From Amyelois transitella (lineage: Eukaryota > Arthropoda > Insecta > Lepidoptera > Pyralidae), in assembly GCF_032362555.1 (NCBI RefSeq), contig NC_083508.1, positions 6,291,001-6,355,000 of the forward strand: a DNA stretch of 64,000 nt. The letters are read 5' to 3'. Position numbers and translations under genes: made by a program. Of the stretch, positions 1-10,700 are shown in pieces. The first letter of the stretch is position 1. Each line of letters begins with the position of its first letter. The notes beneath the pieces were generated by a model that saw nothing but the letters and a program-made list of their open reading frames with translations, had not been told where the DNA came from and made no database searches.

Positions 1-1290
1 TGTCGGCAAATTGTATGCTAAGGTATTGATTAATAGAGTCAGGAATGCAACTGATGACAAAATATGGGATGCTCAAGCGGGATTTCGAAAGGGAATGGGA
101 TGTACTGATCAGGTCTTTTCTTTGCGGTGCATAGCCGAAAAGTTTTTGGCCAAGAGTCAAAAAGTCTACTGCACGTTTGTGGATTTGGAAAAGGCCTATG
201 ACAGAGTTGAGAGGATTGAATTGTGGTCAGCACTTTCTATGCATGGGGTGAGCAGTCTCTTAATACGAGCACTGAAATCCTTATATGAGGATTCGAGTGC
301 TTGTGTCAGGATAAACGGAGCGCACACTGAGTGGTTTAAGATTGAGAAAGGCGTTAGGCAAGGATGTGTTGCGTCACCGTGGCTGTTCAACCTATTTATG
401 GATATTTGTTTGACAGATTTGAAAGAGTCTGAAAGTGGATTAAGGATGAATGAGTTACTCGTCAAATGTTTGCTCAGCGGAGGAGTTACAGGAGATGGTA
501 AACTGTATGCATGAAGCTTTAAAAGAGAAAGGATTGAAAGTGAACGTAAGTAAAACTAAAACACTGGTTTTTGAAATGGAGAAAGAAATGACAGCATGTA
601 ATATTTTGATTGGAGGAGAAAAAGTTGAGCAAGTGAAAGAGTTTGTATATCTAGGATCAAAGTTTACATCATATGGCAAGTGTGATAGTGATATTGAAAG
701 GAGAGTGAACGCGGGGAACATGGTGAATGGAGCTTTGCATGCCTTTATGAGCAGTCAGAAACTATCCAAAAAGGCTCGACTGGCTGTGCACAGGGGCGTG
801 TTGGTCCCGACATTAATATATGGGAGTGAAAGTTGGGTATGGCAAAAGAAGCATGAAAGCAGAATAAATGCAGTGGAAATGAGAGCGTTAAGGAGTATGT
901 TGGGTGTGAAATTGAGTGACCGGATAAGGAACAGCGTGATAAGGGAATGTTGTGATGTGAAAGAAGATGTAGTTTCAGGAATAGAAAAGGGTATGTTGAG
1001 ATGGTTCGGTCATGTGGAGAGGATGAATGAAAGCAGGTTGACTAAGCCGATATACAAGGAGAGTGTGGAGGGAAAGGTCGGAGTGGGAAGACCTAGACGA
1101 ACGTATCTTGATCAAATTAAGGACGTCCTGGTTAAGGGTCAGGTCAAAAGTACCCGAAACCACCGAGCTTGTATCAAGAGAGTTATGAATGTGGATGAAG
1201 CGAAAGAAGTATGCAGAGATCGTGGCAAGTGGAAAGAGGTAGTCTCTGCCTACCCCTTCGGGAAAGAGGCGTGATTTTATGTATGTATGG
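1..1290 (+). mobile_element. RTE-like non-LTR retrotransposon, 3' part, decayed
   Basis: A reverse-transcriptase reading frame is already open at the left edge and continues to 514; a second frame from about 450 to 1274 carries the C-terminal part. The first frame shows typical RT blocks (QAGFRKG near codon 23, FVDLEKAYDRV near 55, GVRQGC near 115). The YADD catalytic box expected after the KCLL motif is absent: reading shifts frame at 473-478, straight into the SAEELQEMV block. The C-terminal part contains the LINE-typical GRPRRTYLDQI and ends with a stop at 1272-1274, followed by ATGTATG repeats. The loss of the catalytic box and the frame change make this copy dead. RTE clade assignment is inferred from the short tail repeat and C-terminal style; another clade is possible. 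Confidence 0.88.
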
Positions 1291-1580
1291 ATAAAAGTTT
1301 GATTTTGTGATTTACCTACTGGTAAAAAATAATGATTTCATTTCTTAATTATGTAATTGAATTACAGTAATTCACAAATTACAATTAGACCAATCAGTCT
1401 TTGTTTTACTCGACTAGACCAAAACTAGACTAATAAATAAAATAAACAAACACTAACTTCTTACTAAATAATTAATTGTTGGAGTGTTTTGTTTTGAATG
1501 TGATAAACACAAATTCAAAACAAAACAATCGTTTAAATACACGTACGTACTTGTTTTGATGCATGCAATCAGCAATGTGA
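1275..1580. other. AT-rich spacer, no gene seen
   Basis: Low-complexity AT-rich DNA between the LINE tail and a GC-rich repeat. No open frame or recognisable repeat beyond short TTTTG/CAAAA runs. Confidence 0.5.
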
Positions 1581-1584
1581 TATT

Positions 1585-1772
1585 TTGACAGTGACTCCCC
1601 GCCGCCTCATGACTTTCGTAACAGTTCGTTCAATCTCGACGGTCGCTCGGACCTTCGGCGAAACCTTCGGCTTCGGTCGGGTTTTGGGCCGAAGCCGAAT
1701 GCTTCGCCGAAGGTGGATTTTTTGGCCGAAGGTGGCCGAAGCCGAAGCCGAAGCTTCGGTCGGACACTAAAA
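1585..1772. repeat. GC-rich TTCGGC/GCCGAA repeat
   Basis: A CpG-rich island with many TTCGGC and GCCGAA hexamers in both orientations (for example CCTTCGGCGAA near 1653 and TTCGCCGAAGG near 1703), so the segment can fold back on itself. The 61-aa open frame over it is a by-product of the hexamer repeat. It resembles repeat-derived DNA, probably a piece of a DNA transposon, but I cannot name the family. Confidence 0.6.
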
Positions 1773-2370
1773 ATTACACATACATGTGGTTATCGTCCAT
1801 TAGAGCTACTTTAAAAAATTACAACCTGAAATGAATGAAATATAGAAGAAAAACTACGAAATTTGTGAAATAAAAAGTTGTGTGGAGTGGAGTATTTATA
1901 TTATTACCATGTGACAAAATTTGTTATTCTGAAATTAACTGTAAAATAAGGAAAACAAGTAATGTAATAATAATCTTATTTGCGTATAAACAATAGTGCT
2001 GAAAATTTAAGATTGTAAATTTTATCGATAATTTTCATTTCAATGCAAATTTAAAAGATTTCATCAGAATCAATATGGATATTTTAATATGTATTTTATT
2101 ATGTAGGCCTACCTACCTATAATATCTGGTTTCGCAAAACATCTTAATAATTGTGACTACCGAAAACCTGTAAGTTTACGTTCAGGTCTCATAACTAATT
2201 TAAATAAATAAATTTAAAAAAAAACATAAAAGTAATTAATATGTGCAATGCAGAATATGCATGCATGTAAATTTAAATATAGTTTTCTTTTCAGCTGTGA
2301 AAGATAATGAAAAGCAAATATCAGAAACAAAAATGTTATTAATGTGCCAATTAAAAAAAACTACTACTGT
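1773..2370. other. Intergenic AT-rich DNA
   Basis: No coding exon or known repeat is recognisable. Homopolymer-rich noncoding sequence up to the SINE fragment near 2374. Confidence 0.4.
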
Positions 2371-2373
2371 CTT

Positions 2374-2440
2374 TTTGGGACTACTGGCTCTGTCTACCCC
2401 GTAAGGGATATAGACGTGACTATATGTATGTATGTAAAAA
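2374..2440 (+). repeat. SINE 3' fragment
   Basis: Contains the conserved 3' block GGCTCTGTCTACCCCG, AAGGGATATAGACGTGA and a TATGTATGTATG tail shared with about twenty other copies in this window. Only the last ~65 bp are present. Confidence 0.8.
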
Positions 2441-2538
2441 AACTAAACCAATTAAACATATTTGTGACAATAATTTTTTTACAATTTCAAGAACAATGCC
2501 AAACACGTTACGTATATTTTTTTGAAATATATAACATT

Positions 2539-2581
2539 CAATCTCGTCTTTATCCCTTGCGGGGTAGACAGAGCCAACAGT
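2539..2581 (-). repeat. SINE 3' fragment, inverted
   Basis: Reverse complement of the same 3' block (ATCCCTTGCGGGGTAGACAG). It lies about 100 bp from the 2374 copy in opposite orientation. Confidence 0.75.
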
Positions 2582-2589
2582 CATCATTA

Positions 2590-3730
2590 ATTTTTTATTT
2601 GCCCTTAGTGCCCAGTGGGGAAGAATAGCCCGACCGTATTTATTTGATCGAATGTTTATTCTTTTTACATATGCATGTGTGTGTGAATCTAGTGGAACCA
2701 CAGTGCACGCTATTTCAACCCGTAAGTTTTAAAACTATGACTGCAGACATGAACGCGATCCATCACATCATACACGGTACATCCCTATCTCCTTTTTTCT
2801 TGATATTGGCACAATGCTGCATTGTCAAATTTATTTGCGGCCTTGATGTTGCCAAAACTTTTCGCATTTGTTTCATACTTAAGTATTTTTTTATTCACAT
2901 GGATCTCTCGACTCTAAAAACGTACCTAGTGATTACATACTCTTTGGTTAGGACCAGATTAAAAAAAATTATAGACTCGTTATATACATCTTGCTATCCT
3001 AAAATACTTACAATTTTAATCCAACACTGCAGTCCAACGTCACTTACACTTATTAGAATACTTACGCACCACCACAGTGTCTTTTTGGAATTTGCACTAA
3101 CGTCTTATGGCGTCTACTTAACTAAATGAAATTAAAAACAACAACTAAATAGTTTGTCAGTCCACTCACTATGCACAACACCTAAATTTAGACTATTTTC
3201 CCTAGTTATATATTTTACTTATTTACACTACTCGGCACTATTATTTTCACTGGGTATTACTCCAATTTATTTTTTATTGAGGACTTCTTCTTTCTTGATG
3301 TTTCACTTTAAACTGGAACAGTTGCACTACTCTGCCCTCTGTTACCGAATTTACTATCGTAGGTCGGAGTATACCTTCACGAGAACCTCAATATTTGTAA
3401 CTATTTTTGGTGTCATGCATAGCTTTGCTTATTAGTTGAATTTTCTCTGTTTTACATTCTAAAGTCATAAAGATTTTCATTTTTCACATAAGTTCAGATA
3501 ACATCTTATAAGACAAAACAGATTTCATTAAACACGAGTTACATTTTCACAACAAATTTAACACAAGTTTGTCTCAACCTCAACCTTGGTTTTTGGCTAA
3601 ATTATAAATCAATTTTTAAAGATTTCTCGAAATTATGTATAATGAACAATCTCAACAAATTTAACGCTATTCAATAATAAACATTGTGTATTTTCCAAAT
3701 GCAATAGTTCCATTGCTTTAAATAACAAGC
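2590..3730. other. Unassigned sequence with two spurious-looking ORFs
   Basis: Open frames of 161 and 93 codons on the plus strand (2644-3129, 3154-3435) are rich in Leu/Ile/Phe/Ser and show no domain, signal or splice context. The composition suggests repeat-derived noncoding DNA read by chance. No host gene is supported. Confidence 0.4.
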
Positions 3731-3737
3731 TACGTGA

Positions 3738-3835
3738 AAAGTGCCATGTATGAAGATTTAATGAAGATCGGTTAAGTGAAAAACGAACAAACACACACAC
3801 TTTCATATTTAAAATATTAATATGGATTTTGATGA
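3738..3835 (-). mobile_element. Helitron-like fragment
   Basis: Read on the minus strand it begins with the TATTAATATTTTAAATATGAAAG start typical of this interspersed family (compare 4880 and 21275) followed by a GT-rich run and the ACCGAT block. Truncated. Confidence 0.4.
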
Positions 3836-3981
3836 AACCTTTTAATTTTAAGTGCTACATTGAAATGAAAATAATCGATAAAATTTACACACTGGTCAGA
3901 AATTTTGTTCTAATGCAAATAAGGTTATTATAATTCTTGTTTGAAAAATTGTAAAATTATTTTTTTATACAATGTAAATGT

Positions 3982-4153
3982 AGGCTTACAAACTTGGGAT
4001 TCTTTTTTTAGGCGATGGGCTTGCAACCTATCACTATTTGGATCTCAATTCTATCATTAAGCCAAATAGCTAAACGTGGCCGATCAGTCTTTTCAAGACT
4101 GTTGGCTCTGTCTACCCTGCAAGGGATATAGACGTGATTATATGTATGTATTT
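3982..4153 (+). repeat. SINE copy, 5' truncated
   Basis: Carries the central block (GGGATTCTTTTTTTAGGCGA, TCAATTCTATCATTAAGCCA), the AAGACTGTTGGCTCTGTC motif and the GACGTGATTATATGTATG 3' end. Confidence 0.85.
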
Positions 4154-4289
4154 ATGTACAATAATAATTAATTAATTAACAATAAAAAAAAACTTTTCTA
4201 AAATTACAGACTAAAAATATATTAGTTTAAATTTTGGCCCCTAGGAAGGGTTCACATCACGCAGGCAGACTACTTACTTATTTATCTTA

Positions 4290-4646
4290 CTAAACATAAT
4301 CTGGTGGAAATCTGACTGACTGATTTTGACCGTCCACACTACTACAAGTGTTTTTGTACTCTACAAGATGGCGGCTCAGTTTAATCCGAGAAATTTTGAA
4401 AGCCTTCGGATGTCCATAGAATAAAATAAGGAAGAGTCTTTTTAACTTATACGCCTTAAAAATTTCTATTCGTTTCATATAATTGATTTTTTTCTGTAGA
4501 GTTGTGCCTGGCTGTCTGTTCCAATCTGTCTTTTTCTGACGTTCTAAAATATAGATGAATAAACTAGACAGAAGTAAATAAGCAAGATAAGTTAGAAGAA
4601 AAATAATTATCTTTACTCGAAGGCTAGCGGTTTCGAATTCTTCCAT
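4290..4646 (-). CDS. Putative small membrane protein (118 codons), divergent from VPS35L
   Basis: An ORF of 118 codons starts with ATG at 4646, only 61 bp from the VPS35L start codon on the other strand. After a short acidic head (MEEFETASLRV) residues about 12-34 form a strongly hydrophobic helix (IIIFLLTYLAYLLLSSLFIY) followed by LERQ; the rest is basic. The helix followed by LE recalls the first membrane segment of two-pore potassium channels, so this could be the first exon of such a gene, with the donor at the TTTAGTAAGA near 4287, but the downstream part outside the helix looks poorly conserved. It could also be a chance ORF in the shared promoter region. No polyadenylation site or second exon was identified. 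Confidence 0.35.
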   Translation of the reverse strand: MEEFETASLRVKIIIFLLTYLAYLLLSSLFIYILERQKKTDWNRQPGTTLQKKINYMKRIEIFKAYKLKRLFLILFYGHPKAFKISRIKLSRHLVEYKNTCSSVDGQNQSVRFPPDYV

Positions 4647-4707
4647 AGAAATTTATAACGAGAATAAATCGTTTTTGGATCTTACATTTTTGACATAAAT
4701 ATTTGCC
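4647..4707. promoter_or_regulatory. Putative bidirectional promoter region
   Basis: The 61 bp between the VPS35L start codon and the divergent minus-strand ORF must hold the 5' leader of at least VPS35L. No TATA box is evident; the segment is AT-rich. The call depends on the minus-strand ORF being real. Confidence 0.3.
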
Positions 4708-7700
4708 ATGCCTATTTATTACGAATGGTAAGTTTTTACCACAGATTTTTTGGCTAAATAAAGTTAGTTATTTGGTGTTCCATCTTATTTATTTATATAA
4801 AAGATGTATCAGTTGCATGTACTGAAAAGACCTTTACTTTCAAACTAGACAAACCAAAGGTGTTACTGTATGAATCCTACTACTATTATAAAGGCGAAAG
4901 TTTGTATGGATGTATGGATGTTTGTTACTCTTTCACGCAAAAACTACTGAACCGATTGCGCTGAAATTTGGTATGTAGGTAGCTGAAGACCCAGAATAAC
5001 ATATTGGCTACTTTTTATCCCGGAGTTCCCGCGGGATTGAAAGGGTTTCCATGCGGACGAAGTCGCGGGTGGCCTCTAGTATGTATATAGTTAAATTATT
5101 TATTTCAGGACTACATTAAAAAAGCAGCAAAATTCAAAAAGGAAATATCCTAGCTTTGAAGTGTCAAATCATCCTTTGAAAAGCAATGTGGTTTTTATGG
5201 TAAGAATGTGATTTCTATGAAATTAAAATGTAACAGTATATGTTAAAGTATTGATATGAACATTTATTGAAACTTTCTTTTTTTTCTTATATTTAACACT
5301 TAACACATATTGGTCATGACTTGGTTACATAGTGACAATGATGTTGGAACAAGGTACCTATTTTACATTTGTTAGAATGTACTATAACCGTGTCATGTAG
5401 TTCTACAGTGCCATGTGGTTCCTGTTAGCCTAGAAATGGACCACTCCATATCTTTCACATGAATGTCGTAAAAGGTGACTAAAGGAATGAACTTGAGATT
5501 CTTAGTAGAGTAGGTGATGGGCTTGCAACCTGTCACTATTTGAACCACAATTCCATCATCAAGCCCTCATCATTAAGCTAAATTGTGGCCTTTCACTCTT
5601 TTCTCGGTATTGGCTCTGTTTACCCTGCAAGGGATGTGGACATAGTAATATGTTGTATGTATTTATTATGACTCAAAGATATGGAAAGAAGAAAATAAAA
5701 GAAAATCATTTGTATACATATAATAACTATTAATTTATTTTAGAAGGAGAATACTAGTACCAGCAAAAATTTAATGGAGAGTCTTACTAAATGGAGTTCA
5801 GCATTTGAAGAAGTAGATCCACTGTTAAGGTTTGAGCAAATGAATATTGAAAATGTAAGTTACTTTATTTTAAAATGGATCTCTCCTGGATTCAAATTTG
5901 GGTCCTGTCCTCATTTCAAATGAAAATTATTTTTTTACAGGATATAAATTCAAGTGAACAGTTAGACCATGTTATAAATTATTCAAGTTCTTGGAATGTG
6001 CGGCGCTCAGGAATTCTGAACAAGTATACAACTGGGGAAAAATTAAGCATTGTTAGTAGTTTTCTACCAGGAGGAGAAAAAAGTATGTAACTCATTATTA
6101 TATTATTTTATGTTCAAAAATATGTCACAAACTTTTGACGGTATTGAACTAATCATATATTTTTTGTTTTTTTTTTTTATTTTACTTTTAAGTTAGTTCA
6201 TTTTCAGCACTTATAAGACAGGTATCAAATCTCAATGAAAAAGTAAAACATAGGTTGGAGCAATTGGATGACTTTGATGAAAGCTCTGTGAGAAAAACAA
6301 TGGGTTTGAGCCAACAGGAGTATGTATCCAAGATTAATATGCTCAATGACGAAATAAAAAAGGTAAATATGATTTCATGCCACTAATAACTGCTTTGTAT
6401 AAAGCTAAAAATTCTTAAAATTGAAATGATCATGTAGTAATTCCATCAATTTTGTTTTTACAGGCTTGGGATACAGAGCAAAGGGTAAAAGCATTTAAAA
6501 TTGGTATTCAATGCTCAAAGCTTCTCGCAGATGTTAGTGTGATGCCATTCTATCCAAGTAAATTTGTTTTAATAACTGATATATTGGATACATTTGGAAA
6601 TTTAGTTTTTGACAGATTGAAGGCAAAAAGTTTTGGGTAATAAAATTGTTATATTATCATTTGTTTAATATGAAAGTTCTGTTATTCTGTTGTAATAACT
6701 CACAAACATTCTGTTGTAATAACTCACAAACATTTTAACACTTTTAGACCTAATGGAGGGAAAGTTGAAGACATAGATCCCGCTCTAATTCCAGAGTCGG
6801 CTAAAGAAACCTGTCAAAACTGGTTGTATAAAATGGCATCTATCAGAGAACTGCTTCCACGTCTATATATGGAAATGTCTCTTTTGAAATGCTATCTCTT
6901 TTTGTCTAAAGATGAAATAAAACCCGTAGTGGCCCGGTTAACAGCCATGATACGAGGAATAGGCAACCCTCTTGTTGCTACCTATTTGAGACTGTACCTT
7001 TGCCGTGTGGCGTCTAAATTGATGGAAAAAGATAGTGAACAATTCTTTTATAGCAATTTGAAAGAGTTTCTTGAGGAATACCAACAAGTAAGTATTTGAG
7101 AAATAAAAAAAAAAAAAAATTAACCTATTTCGGATGGGGAGCCAGACACTGCAATTTTTAAACGTGCTACAATCCCAATATTTATAATTAATGATTCTTT
7201 ATCTGCATTTATGAAGCTTTTATGCAAGCGCTTGAGTTTATTGTACTTATGGCCTGAACTTTCACCAGAATTCATTGTGGCGAGTGTAAATGGAACTGTT
7301 GGCTCCCTTCGAAAACTTCCCATTTACTATTCTTAACCGGGCGGCGTGCATTCATCCTCAATATGATTAAACCATCTAAGAGTGCCTCTCTATTTCTGTT
7401 ACGATATTTAATTTAATTTTATATTTGCATTTTTTAGATTTTCCATCCAGCGATAAAGAAAAAATATGAATCACAGTTACTTACACCAGAAAAATATTTA
7501 AGTTTGTATGTACCGGCGGTAGATTGGCTTTTGTTCGGCACTTTAAATTCCAATAGGTGTAAGCTTACACTCTTGGAAGATCTACTTCAGCAGTGTGAAC
7601 AAATCGAGAACAGGTAAGTCCCAGGTATCTTATATACCTATAAAATTATCGTGCCACAATGTTGGTTTCCGTACTCCGCCGAAACGACTTGACCGATTCT

Positions 7701-10700
7701 CATGAAATTTTGTGAGCATATTGAGTAGGTATGAGAATCGGCCAACATCTATTTTTCGTAGTGATAAGGGTTGTCCACCCTTAACATTTTTAAAACTAGA
7801 AATTACTTGTATGGCAAAACAAAGTTTGCCGGGACAGCTAGTAATATATAAAAATCTTTTTATATTATATACATAATTTCTAGTTCGCTTTGAAATAATC
7901 ACAAGAATCAATTCATTACATTTTTCCATTTTCAGCGAGTTACTTTTAAACTGTCTTATATCAGCTTTCGATTCTCAAAGTGTAAACAAAAAATCTTCCG
8001 TCATTTTGGAAATGATTCAAAAGTCGTCAGATAAATTGGGTAAGTTGTAATCCAATAGGCTTAATAACGTAAATTGAAATATAACTTTCATTTTCTTGTT
8101 TTTAAGATTATATTTCATGTTTACTTTTAGTTTATTTAAATTAGTTTATTATTTTTAATTTTGAAATGGGCTCAGCTAGTTGTTTGCATTTGAATTGCAT
8201 TGGCGTGTTATTTAATTTTTGACGCAAAAATAGATTAGATTGATAAAAAAAACACAGTAATAATAACCATTACGGTTTAAGGACATTATTTCCATGACAC
8301 TTCTGTATCGAAGTCTTACACATTGCAGTTCTGATTAATGACATGCTGGCATCTCTGGGAGAACACTTGTGCGCAGCGGACAACACGCGACACCTGTCTC
8401 CGGAGAACCTTACACAAACATGGTGGAAGATCGCATGCAACCTTAATTCGCCACTACACTTCCTTCAAGTTTTAGAGCCGTGGCTTCAGTTTGCTTGCAC
8501 ACATTTATCGGTAATTAACGATATTATTATACTTTTAATTTAATGTTTGTAATTATTGAAATTAAAAAGTTTAAAAAGGTTTCGATTATTATAGAAATCG
8601 GATAGATGACTATATAAATGCTATTTTCTACTTAAAACTACCTATAGCAATGATATGTCGTCCCCTTGCATGGCTGTTTTCTGTGCAGCAGATATACAGC
8701 TGACAAATAAATAACAGAAATGAGATACCATATGAAAATATTATGTGTCATAACATAACCATCAGTAGCAATTTTACAATTATCAATTTGGTATTTACCG
8801 CTTTTGTAGTCTTATATTATACCGAATTCTTTGATTTCGGTTTATTCCAAAGAAATCGTAATAAATATGTAGATAAGTATAAAACTAAAAGATACCCGGT
8901 TTTTCTCATTGTTGACATTGTTCCTTGTTCAGACACAACATGTGAACATCATACTGCGCGGCACTATCCGGTATATGATAAAGTGCGGACGACCGGCTGA
9001 CGAGTTCTCAGGACATTTCCAATTCGTTATCAAGAGAATGTTGAAATCTATTCCTGACGTTGAAGAACTTTTCCTAATGGTGAGTAGTGAGAAATCCAAC
9101 TAAATATAAATGCGAAAATTGGTGAGGATGTATGGATATACGATTGTTAATCTTTTACGCAAAGATAGATATTGATGAAATTGGGAACACGAGTAGAATA
9201 TAGCCTGGACTAACATAAAAAGCACTTTTTAACCCAAAATTAGGGAAGAAACCCCGGGGCGCAGCTAGTCCGAATTTTAAATTAAATCTGTAAGACTTAT
9301 TGTATGTGGTGACAAGGTCGCCTTTTACTAGTATGTTTATGAATGTGAATTGGCTCTGTATTTTTTATGATGCAATAGAAAATACAGAGCCAATAGAAAG
9401 AGTAATTGTATTGTATAGTCAACAGTAAAATTCACTGCAAATTCACCATTATTAACGCGTCATAGAGTTCCACGTGGGGGTAACTTGTTGTGCTGTTGAC
9501 TGTGCAGTTTTTTTCATAGAATTTAGTATAATTTAAGGCAATAGAATTTAATTATTATTTCCACCACAGGATGCCTTCATGCCTCTAGTGGAGTTAGTTC
9601 AGACATCGAATGCCCGCACACTGATGGCCAAGACAGTGTTGTCCAATTTTTTCACCAGATACAGTTCCACTCACGTCGAGGACCATATTGTCATATCTAG
9701 TTTGATGAGGCTATGCTGCATATTGCACGATTCGATCAAGTTGGTATTTTATTTTCTTAATTTTATTTGATTTATTTATAATTACAATTTAAATATGTTT
9801 TTATGCGTCCTCTAAGTGACTAACAAGGAGGTTTTTAATATCTTCATCATCTTCAATTGTTTTGCTTACGAGCACATTTACAAACATACATAGTTACATA
9901 TATCACGTCTTTATTCCTCACGGCGATGAAGACAGATCCAATAGTAACAAGGTGAAGGCCTGATTTAGTTACAGTTGTTGGTCGTTGTTGGGCATTTATT
10001 TTTGAATAAAAATCAGATATATCTTCTAATGTAACTTGTAAGCACACCTAACAAAATGCTACTTAAAAATGTTTTTATTTATTTCCATCCTGTATTAAAA
10101 ATTAATTCTAATTAACAATAAAAAAATAGACTCAACTCAACTTTCTGTGCCCAACCTGATTATTATTTGTTTATTAGCGCGGTGACAGTGGAGGACGAAA
10201 TGAAAGTGAATGCGGATCTGATCACCAAGTTTGTGCAAGCCGTGTCGTACCAGGATGATTTGGAACAGCAGTTGAATTTCTACGTGGAGTGTCGCGCCGC
10301 ATTCATCAAACTCGATGCTGTGCTCGTCACACTAGTGCATGTAAAATAACTATGTTACTAAAATTATTAGTGATACAAACAGAGATCCGAGCAAAAATTA
10401 CAATACCAAAAAACATCGAGAAAAAATTACAAAAGTTTGCTGGAGTTTTTTCTTGTTTAGCGTATGGAACCGTGTTTATAATACTTAGTTTGTAACTGAG
10501 TTTGCCTTTACACCGGATACCTGCAGATCGATAACAAAAACGCCAAAATAATTTTTTTACAAACAAAACTACTCTACTATTATACTCTTTTAATTTTATA
10601 AAGATTACAATGACAATTTGTGTTGTCAGGCTGTCAAATCCATACTATTTATGTTCCATCTTTGTCTCTCGTACATCATAGTTCTATCTTGCTGTAATTC

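Noticed and set aside
2644-3435. ORFs of 161 and 93 codons left of VPS35L
   Set aside because: Composition is that of AT-rich noncoding DNA, with no domain, start context or splice partner; probably repeat-derived.
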